Source of the DNA: JBKEDF01 sp047975325
Lineage (GTDB): Bacteria; Pseudomonadota; Alphaproteobacteria; Rhodobacterales; Rhodobacteraceae
Length of the DNA: 20,019 nt
Direction of reading: 5' to 3'
Assembly: GCA_047975325.1 (NCBI GenBank)
Contig: JBKEDF010000006.1
Coordinates: 1 to 20,019, forward strand
In this document: positions 14,183-20,019 of the stretch, in pieces
Position numbering within the stretch: the first letter of the stretch is position 1
How the letters are laid out: each line of letters opens with the position of its first letter
Translations under genes and position numbers: made by a program
Notes under the pieces: model-generated
The model's input: only the letters and a program-made list of their open reading frames with translations
What the model was told of the DNA's origin: nothing
The model's database searches: none

Positions 14183-14986
14183 TTATTTGTTCCAGCCCAG
14201 CCCGCGCGACAATTGCCTCGCGGCCGATTTCGCCAGTGAGACGATATGATCCAGATCGCTATCCCTGATCCGAAAATCCGGCGCGACAATATGAATGGTC
14301 GCAATGGCATTTTCGTCCAGGGCGAAGACGGGAACGGAACAGGAAACCTGATGTTCGCTGACTTCACCCCGGCTGATGCAGAAGCCCTGTTTGCGGATCT
14401 CGCCAAGCGCTGCCAGAACGGCGCTTTGACTGCGCGGGGTAAGGGCCGTCAACCTTGGTGGCTTGAGCGGAACACAGCGGTTTATGAATTTCTGCGGCTG
14501 AAACGCCAGCAGGCCTTTTGGGGAGCCGGCATAGAGCGGCCGCCGTTTCCCGACATTCGCATGAACGCGCAGATCGCGGGTAGGTTCGGCCTTGGCAATA
14601 CAGAGGGCCTCAAACCCGTCGAGGATCCTGAGCTGGACGGTTTCGTTTATCCTGTGACAGAGGTTTTCCAATATGGGCGTTGCAAGACGAATCAGATCGG
14701 TCTGTGAGCTCGCATTCACACCCAGGATCAGCATTGCCTCCCCAAAGGAATAACCACCGCTTTTGTCCTTTCTGATAATCCGGCGTTGTTCCATTGTATG
14801 CAACAAACGATAGGCACGAGACTTTGCCAGATGCGTGTTTCTGGAAAGATCAGTAACACCAACACCCGGATTTCGTGCAACCGCCATCAATAAATCTATT
14901 GCCTTATCTACTGATTCAACAATGTATTTTGTCATTTTTGTGCTGCGCCATATTTCTTTGATCTGGCTTATATGATGTTGTTTCAT
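14183..14986 (-). CDS. IclR-family transcriptional regulator
   Basis: Regulator of 267 residues from the first ATG. An HTH at roughly 22-80 reads VESVDKAIDLLMAVARNPG, then VTDLSRNTHLAKSRAYRLLH, then SGGYSFGEAMLILG. The effector domain follows, with typical segments such as ETVQLRILDGFEALCIAK and RRPLYAGSPKGLLAF. A second ATG at 14935 begins at MTKYIVESV, the more usual IclR N-terminus. A dyad at 14979-14997 would overlap the first ATG, which makes the second start attractive, although neither has a good ribosome site. It is divergent from the second transport operon, its most likely target. Confidence 0.9.
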   Translation of the reverse strand: MKQHHISQIKEIWRSTKMTKYIVESVDKAIDLLMAVARNPGVGVTDLSRNTHLAKSRAYRLLHTMEQRRIIRKDKSGGYSFGEAMLILGVNASSQTDLIRLATPILENLCHRINETVQLRILDGFEALCIAKAEPTRDLRVHANVGKRRPLYAGSPKGLLAFQPQKFINRCVPLKPPRLTALTPRSQSAVLAALGEIRKQGFCISRGEVSEHQVSCSVPVFALDENAIATIHIVAPDFRIRDSDLDHIVSLAKSAARQLSRGLGWNK

Positions 14987-14997
14987 TCATCGAAACA
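14979..14997. promoter_or_regulatory. candidate IclR operator
   Basis: TGTTTC (14979-14984) and GAAACA (14992-14997) are perfect inverted arms around 7 bp, in the divergent region between iclR and the second operon. Size and symmetry fit an IclR dimer site. A TTGACA at 15012-15017 could be a -35 box for the operon, but no good -10 is evident 17 bp on. Confidence 0.35.
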
Positions 14998-15102
14998 CCA
15001 GAAAATAATCTTTGACAGATAAGCGCCTGCGCAAGTCATCTTTGGTCAAGAAAAAGGGAAACCGGCAGACGGGGCGATGCCGCGTCTCACTGACCAGGGA
15101 GA

Positions 15103-16692
15103 ATGACATTGCGACTTTCCATGACCCGGCGCCTTTTTGGTGCAACTGCGCTGGCGCTTCTGACCTCGCCCTCAATCGGCCTTGCCGAGGGCGATGATCA
15201 CCTTTCCATCGGGATGGCGGCCCCGATCACCACGCTGGATCCGCATGAGGATTCCAATTCGCCCAACAACGCCACCAATCGCCATATCTGGGACAGCCTG
15301 ATCAACCGGGGCGGTTCGGCGGAAAACCAGCCGCAGTTGGCGACCTCTTGGGAAGTCGTGGATGACACCCATTGGCGTTTCCGTCTGCGCGAGGGCGTGA
15401 AATTCCATGACGGGACCCCCTTTACCGCTGATGATGTTGTGGCCTCGCTTTTGCGGGCGCGGGACAAGCCCAGCCAGTCCTATTCTTCCTATACCCGGAA
15501 TATTGCCGGTGTCGTGGCGGAAGATCCGCTGACGGTGGTAGTTGAAACCACTGTCCCCGATCCGATGATCCTGAATTCCCTCAGTCGCCTGCGGATTATC
15601 CCGGCGAAATTTGCGGAAGCCCCCGTGGCCGATTTTGAAAACGGTACCGCGACGATAGGGACCGGCCCGTTCAGGTTTTCGTCCTACACCCCCGGGGACA
15701 AGGTGGAACTTGTCCGTAATGACGATTATTTCGGTGGTCCTGCCGAATGGGCCAATGTTACCTTGCGCCTTGTGCCGGATAATGGTGGCCGTCTGGCATC
15801 CCTGCTTGCCGGCGATCTTGACCTGATTGAATCGCTTCCGGCCGAAGGTGTCGGACAGGTCGAATCCCGTGATGATCTGAAGATTATCCGCGGCCAGTCC
15901 ACCCGGCTGGTTTATCTTGGCATGGATGTATCCCGCGATGTGACGCCTTTTGCGACCGCCAAGGATGGATCGCCGCTTGCGTCCAACCCGTTCAAGGATC
16001 AGCGGGTTCGCAAGGCCATGCTGATGTCATTGAATCGCGACGCGATTGTTGATCGGGTGATGCAGAAAAACGGCACCGTGGCGCATCAATTCGTTGCCGA
16101 TGGTTTCTTTGGTCATTCTGACAAGGTTGAGGAAATCGGCTATGATCCCGAAGGCGCCAAGAAATTGCTGGAGGAGGCAGGCTATCCCGAAGGTTTTGCC
16201 CTGACGATCCACGGTCCATCAGGGCGCTATGTCAATGATAGCGAGGTCCTGCAGGCGGCCGGTCAGTTCTTTTCGCGGATCGGTATTGAAACGAAGGTCG
16301 AGGTCATGCCCTGGGCGGTATATTCCAAGACCTATTCGAACGGGGATTATTCACTGTTTCTGGGGTCCTGGGGCGTCAATACGGGTGAGGTATCAAACCC
16401 GGCAATCGCATTGGTCGCCGCGCGTGACAGCGAAAAGGGCACTGGGCGGGGCAATGGTGGCGGGATCGATACTCCCGAGTTGAATGCGTTGATCGATACG
16501 GCCACCTCGACATTGGCGGAAACCGATCGCCAGGCAATGTTGCAGGAAATTTCCGAACTTTCCTTCAATGGCAACTGGCTGCTGCCGATGCATTACGAAA
16601 ATGTCGTGATGGGTGCGAAGAAGAATGTCGAATTCAAACCCCGTGGCGACAAGTACACGCTGGCCTACGAAGTCAGTGGGACGACCAAATAG
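15103..16692 (+). CDS. ABC transporter binding protein, family 5, Tat-like signal
   Basis: Periplasmic receptor for a second peptide-type importer, 529 residues. The N-terminus has TRRLFGATALALL, resembling a twin-arginine signal, with likely cleavage after GLA. It also carries the family 5 pattern LREGVKFHDGTPFTADDVVA, plus DQRVRKAMLMSLNRDAIVD and GYDPEGAKKLLEEAGYPEGF. It is only a distant relative of the binding protein at 8026, so the two systems probably recognise different ligands. The first ATG is nearly touched by AGGGAGA; an internal ATG at 15121, just before the twin arginines, is an alternative. It heads the operon opposite iclR. A hairpin follows the stop. Confidence 0.92.
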   Translation: MTLRLSMTRRLFGATALALLTSPSIGLAEGDDHLSIGMAAPITTLDPHEDSNSPNNATNRHIWDSLINRGGSAENQPQLATSWEVVDDTHWRFRLREGVKFHDGTPFTADDVVASLLRARDKPSQSYSSYTRNIAGVVAEDPLTVVVETTVPDPMILNSLSRLRIIPAKFAEAPVADFENGTATIGTGPFRFSSYTPGDKVELVRNDDYFGGPAEWANVTLRLVPDNGGRLASLLAGDLDLIESLPAEGVGQVESRDDLKIIRGQSTRLVYLGMDVSRDVTPFATAKDGSPLASNPFKDQRVRKAMLMSLNRDAIVDRVMQKNGTVAHQFVADGFFGHSDKVEEIGYDPEGAKKLLEEAGYPEGFALTIHGPSGRYVNDSEVLQAAGQFFSRIGIETKVEVMPWAVYSKTYSNGDYSLFLGSWGVNTGEVSNPAIALVAARDSEKGTGRGNGGGIDTPELNALIDTATSTLAETDRQAMLQEISELSFNGNWLLPMHYENVVMGAKKNVEFKPRGDKYTLAYEVSGTTK

Positions 16693-16701
16693 GCATTCCG
16701 A

Positions 16702-16721
16702 CCGGGGGGATTGCCCCCCGG
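16702..16721 (+). terminator. intercistronic hairpin after second binding-protein gene
   Basis: CCGGGGGG (16702-16709) and CCCCCCGG (16714-16721) make a perfect 8-bp GC stem with an ATTG loop, nine bases after the stop. No T-run follows. Its placement mirrors the hairpin at 9571-9593 and suggests the same role in raising binding-protein mRNA over downstream messages. Confidence 0.55.
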
Positions 16722-16748
16722 CCAATACCGTTTTCAACAGGAGACCTT

Positions 16749-17600
16749 ATGCGAGAGCTTGGAACAAGCGCGGCTGCGGCGCGCGCCCGTGCGATATATG
16801 ATTTCGGTCCCACGGCAATTTTTGCAAGCAGCATCGACCCCCGGTTCCACATGTTGCTTTATGTGCCCCCGGCGGCCGCCGAGGGTCACAAGGTTGACCT
16901 TCTGGTGGCCGTTCACGGGACCGGCAGGACATCGGCCTTTGAATTTCGTGATGGTTTCTCCGAATTCGGCCTTTACAATGATTGCGCGGTCCTTTGCCCG
17001 ATCTTTCCGATGAATGTGCGGGGTGACGGTGCGCGTTCAGGTTACAAATACATGGCCGAAGGCGATATCCGCTACGATGAGATCCTGATTTCTATGGTTG
17101 ACGAGATGGCCGAAAAATACGGTCAGGACTGGTCGAAATTTGCCATTTTCGGCTTTTCCGGTGGTGGTCATTTCGCGCATCGCTTTGCGATCCTGCATCC
17201 TGAAAAGCTTTGGGCGGCCAGCATTGGTGCGCCAGGTTCCGTCACGCTGCTTGATCCGGATCGTGACTGGTGGGTCGGGGTACGGGATCTTGCCAGCCAG
17301 TTCGGAATGCCATTTGACCGCGAGGCGCTGGCACGGGTGCCGGTTCATATGGTGGTGGGCACTGCCGATCTGGAAACCTGGGAAATCACCCATAAACCCG
17401 GTTCCACCTATTTCATGGAAGGTGCCAATGATGCGGGTGCCACGCGCCCGGAACGGCTGCGGGCATTGAAGGCATCGTTCGAGGCGGCCGGTGTCAGGGT
17501 TACGCTGGATGAAATTCCCGGTGTTTCGCATGATCGCATGAAAACGCTTGGCCATGTGAAGGCCTTCCTGGCCGGCGTTCTGAAGGAGAAGCGTGCATGA
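16749..17600 (+). CDS. alpha/beta hydrolase
   Basis: A 283-residue serine hydrolase without a signal peptide, so cytoplasmic. The fold signs are an HGTGR oxyanion segment at 56-60, the nucleophile elbow GFSGGG with S137, a likely acid at D207 (VVGTADLE) and H261 in GVSHDR. The order and spacing give a complete catalytic triad. It resembles esterase/polyhydroxybutyrate-depolymerase-like hydrolases rather than a named peptidase. The ATG follows AGGAGA at 16738-16743. Its stop overlaps the start of the GGT-like gene (ATGA), so the two are made together and may act in sequence on the imported compound. Ester or amide bond preference cannot be read from the sequence. Confidence 0.85.
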   Translation: MRELGTSAAAARARAIYDFGPTAIFASSIDPRFHMLLYVPPAAAEGHKVDLLVAVHGTGRTSAFEFRDGFSEFGLYNDCAVLCPIFPMNVRGDGARSGYKYMAEGDIRYDEILISMVDEMAEKYGQDWSKFAIFGFSGGGHFAHRFAILHPEKLWAASIGAPGSVTLLDPDRDWWVGVRDLASQFGMPFDREALARVPVHMVVGTADLETWEITHKPGSTYFMEGANDAGATRPERLRALKASFEAAGVRVTLDEIPGVSHDRMKTLGHVKAFLAGVLKEKRA

Positions 17601-19210
17601 TCCGCAACGCAACGATCGTTGCGCCGCAGCCCGAAGCCGTCGAGGCGGGGGCCGAGGTATTGGAACGTGGCGGAAATGCGGTTGATGCGGCGCTGGCCTG
17701 TGCCTTCGTTCAGGGCGTTGTCGATCCGCAGATGGTGGGGATCGGTGGTTTTGGTGCCATGCATGTTTACATGCCCGGGCGCGGCATCCATGAAATGCTG
17801 GAATTCTATGCGCTTGCGCCGGCTGCGGCGACGGCCGATATGTGGCTGGACAAGCTTGTTGGCCAAAGCCGCGATGGATTTGGCTTTATCCTGGAAAACA
17901 ACATTTCCGAAATCGGCTATCTCGCCTGTTGCACACCCGGTGCGTTGAAAGGGTATGAGACCGCATTGAAGGATTACGGCACCTTTGACTGGGCCGACCT
18001 GATCCAACCGGCCATCCGTTATGCCGAGGATGGGTTCATGATCCGGCCGCATATGCACTGGTACTGGACCAAAGACCAGAATGGTGACGGGCAGGTCAAT
18101 ACCCTTGACAAGCTGCGCTATTCCGAAACCGGCCGGAGGGTCTATTTCAACGAGGATGGATCGCTGCGCCATGTCGGGCAATCCCTGTGCAATCCTGATC
18201 TGGGGCGGACATTGCGCCGTCTTGCCGACAGTGGTTCATCCGATATCTTTTATCATGGTGAAATCGCCGAACAGATTGCCGCTGATTTCGCGGCCCATGG
18301 CGGGCTGATCGGGCTGGATGATCTGGCGCAATATGGCGTGACCCGTGCAGAACCTGTCTGGGGCAGTTATCGCGGCTATCGTATCGCGTCGAGCCCGCCG
18401 CCCGGGTCCGGTTTCCCGATGATCGAACTTCTTCACATTCTGGAACAATTCGATCTGGCTGCAACAAGGCATGGTTCCACCGAATATGTACGGCTGTTGT
18501 TTGAAGCGATGAAGCGCATGACCATCGACAAGGATGCGCATATGGCCGATCCCGCCTATTCGCCGGTGCCGGTTGATGCGCTCCTGTCGAAGGATCATGC
18601 CGCGAAACTGGCCGATGAAATCCGGCGCGGCGAACGCGCCACGGTCGAACGGCTGGATATGTCGCAACGGGATACCACCCATATCTCGGTGGTTGACAAG
18701 GATGGCAATGCGGTGGCGCTTACCCATTCCCTGGGCAGTCCCTCGGGCGCGATCACTGACGGGCTGGGGTTCATGTATAACGGCCTGATGGGGCGGTTTG
18801 ATCCGCGGCCGGGGCGGCCGGCCTCGATCGCTCCGCGCAAACGCCGGGCAAGCTCCGCGGCGCCGACCATCGTTTTTGACGGGGATCATCCCATGATCGT
18901 CATTGGGGCGCCGGGTGGCAGTTACATTGCCCCGACCGTTGCACAGGGTATCGTGAACATGATCGATTATGGCATGTCCATTCATGAGGCTGTTGCCGCG
19001 CCGCGTCTGGTTGGCGTTTCCAATTCGATCGATATCTGCAACCGGATCCGCCGCTCTGTTTCGGATGAGTTGCGTGCCGAGGGTTATGACGTGATCCGTT
19101 CACCGCAGACCTACGCCTTTGCCGCATTGCACGGCATCCGGATTGAGAACGGTTTATCTGCCGGGGCCGCCGATCCGCAGCGCGACGGAATGGCAATCAG
19201 CGTCGAATAG
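17597..19210 (+). CDS. gamma-glutamyltransferase-like Ntn hydrolase
   Basis: A 537-residue member of the GGT family, made as a precursor that cuts itself before a catalytic threonine. The threonine is T360 in DTTHISVVDKDGNAV, and the following GSPSGAITDGLGF, SSAAPT and GAPGG segments fit the small subunit. No signal peptide is visible, unlike many periplasmic GGTs, so it should act in the cytoplasm. The arginine that holds the glutamyl carboxylate in E. coli GGT (in FREMAP) aligns with Y71 in FYALAP. The NNQMDDF region, which binds the amino group, reads YNGLMGRFDP. Self-cleavage looks possible but gamma-glutamyl specificity does not; a different amide or peptide is likely, as in GGT-related acylases. 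It is coupled to the upstream hydrolase, and a permease starts 26 bp downstream. Confidence 0.88.
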   Translation: MIRNATIVAPQPEAVEAGAEVLERGGNAVDAALACAFVQGVVDPQMVGIGGFGAMHVYMPGRGIHEMLEFYALAPAAATADMWLDKLVGQSRDGFGFILENNISEIGYLACCTPGALKGYETALKDYGTFDWADLIQPAIRYAEDGFMIRPHMHWYWTKDQNGDGQVNTLDKLRYSETGRRVYFNEDGSLRHVGQSLCNPDLGRTLRRLADSGSSDIFYHGEIAEQIAADFAAHGGLIGLDDLAQYGVTRAEPVWGSYRGYRIASSPPPGSGFPMIELLHILEQFDLAATRHGSTEYVRLLFEAMKRMTIDKDAHMADPAYSPVPVDALLSKDHAAKLADEIRRGERATVERLDMSQRDTTHISVVDKDGNAVALTHSLGSPSGAITDGLGFMYNGLMGRFDPRPGRPASIAPRKRRASSAAPTIVFDGDHPMIVIGAPGGSYIAPTVAQGIVNMIDYGMSIHEAVAAPRLVGVSNSIDICNRIRRSVSDELRAEGYDVIRSPQTYAFAALHGIRIENGLSAGAADPQRDGMAISVE

Positions 19211-19236
19211 AACGAATTTGGGGAGGAAAGCGGCAA

Positions 19237-20019
19237 ATGTTTACGACACTTCTGCGGCGTCTGATCCAGTCGGTCTTTGTCATTATTGCGATGACGGTCA
19301 TTGTCTTTATCGGCATCAATATCATCGGCAACCCCGTCGATATCTTGATCAATCCCGATCTCAATCAGGCCGAGCGTCAGCGTGTGATCGAACATCTGGG
19401 CCTCGACAAGCCGCTATGGCAACAATATCTGACCTTTCTTCAGGGATTGACGCAGGGCGACTTCGGCAACAGCTTCGTCTATAAGCGTTCCGCCCTTCAG
19501 GTGATTTTCGAACGTCTGCCTGCCACGCTGGAACTGGCGATCTCGGCGATGATCATTGCCATCGTAGTGGGATTGCCGCTGGGGCTTTATGCCGGGCTCT
19601 ATCCGGAACGGATATCTTCGCGGCTCATCATGACGGGATCCATCCTCGGGTTTTCATTGCCGACATTCTGGGTGGGCCTCATGTTCATTCTGGTATTTGC
19701 GGTGCAGCTTGGCTGGCTGCCGTCAAATGGGCGCGGCGACACGGCAGAGATGTTGGGGATGAACTGGTCCTTCCTGACGCGTGACGGGCTGTCCCATCTT
19801 CTTTTGCCCGCGCTCAATCTTGCGCTTTTCAAGACTTCGCTGATCCTGCGGCTGACCCGGGCGGGCGTGCAGGAGGTGGTGATGCAGGATTTCGTCAAAT
19901 TTGCCCGTGCGAAGGGGTTGAAGGAAGGCCGGATCATCTTTGTCCATATTCTGAAGAACCTGATGATTCCGGTTGTCACGATCATCGGGCTGGAATTCGG
20001 ATCCCTCATCGCCTTTTCG
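19237..20019 (+). CDS. ABC transporter permease, DppB type (cut by window end)
   Basis: First 261 codons of an inner-membrane permease that runs off the window. The ATG at 19237 follows a strong GGGAGGAAAG site (19221-19230). The N-terminus MFTTLLRRLIQSVFVIIAMT, the periplasmic segment with HLGLDKPLWQQYLTFLQG and GDFGNSFVY, and the EAA loop FVKFARAKGLKEGRIIFVHI are typical of DppB. It continues the operon with the binding protein at 15103; a DppC partner and ATPases are expected beyond the edge. About 50 residues should be missing. Confidence 0.92.
   Translation, partial: MFTTLLRRLIQSVFVIIAMTVIVFIGINIIGNPVDILINPDLNQAERQRVIEHLGLDKPLWQQYLTFLQGLTQGDFGNSFVYKRSALQVIFERLPATLELAISAMIIAIVVGLPLGLYAGLYPERISSRLIMTGSILGFSLPTFWVGLMFILVFAVQLGWLPSNGRGDTAEMLGMNWSFLTRDGLSHLLLPALNLALFKTSLILRLTRAGVQEVVMQDFVKFARAKGLKEGRIIFVHILKNLMIPVVTIIGLEFGSLIAFS

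Noticed and set aside
1..20019. Insertion sequences, CRISPR arrays, tRNA or rRNA genes
   Set aside because: No transposase, spaced direct-repeat array or structural RNA was seen by eye on either strand; a covariance-model scan would settle small RNAs.

Overview
The window looks like part of a large plasmid or chromid of an alphaproteobacterium, most likely of the Rhodobacteraceae (roseobacter or Paracoccus-like). It is GC-rich by eye. It carries a replication and partition locus with a small initiator that has a DnaA-domain-I-like C-terminus, a type described for Rhodobacterales extrachromosomal replicons, and it is packed with periplasmic-binding-protein transporters. The taxonomic call is inference from gene content; there are no rRNA or tRNA genes.

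Left part (1-5969). A fused 4TM/12TM TRAP permease (56-1927) converges on the initiator gene (1964-2677, minus). A 448-bp intergenic region (2678-3125) holds an array of TGTCCCC-type repeats and A-rich DNA and is the likely origin. On its other side lies a parA-parB operon (3126-5554). Three copies of a 20-bp palindrome, the likely parS centromere, mark this locus: two lie inside the parA reading frame and one abuts the parB stop codon. A small ArsC-family gene follows (5613-5969), then about 400 bp with no gene I can support.

Middle part (6370-14156). A LysR regulator (minus) is divergent from a seven-gene plus-strand operon. The operon encodes an RraA/HMG-aldolase-like protein, a family 5 peptide-type binding protein, two permeases, a fused double ATPase, and two half-size ChrA-family membrane proteins. 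Several genes overlap. A strong hairpin separates the binding protein from the permeases.

Right part (14183-20019). An IclR regulator (minus) is divergent from a second transport operon: a binding protein with a Tat-like signal, an alpha/beta hydrolase, a cytoplasmic gamma-glutamyltransferase-like Ntn hydrolase, and a DppB-type permease cut by the window end. A hairpin again follows the binding-protein gene. The plausible logic is that each operon imports a peptide-like or amide-like solute, the second one then cleaving it in the cytoplasm. The GGT-like enzyme lacks the residues that bind the glutamyl group, so its substrate is probably not a gamma-glutamyl compound.

The observations most worth following are the partition palindromes written into parA coding sequence, the helically phased repeats at the putative origin, the GGT-like enzyme with an altered substrate pocket, and the ChrA-like pair locked into a peptide-transport operon.
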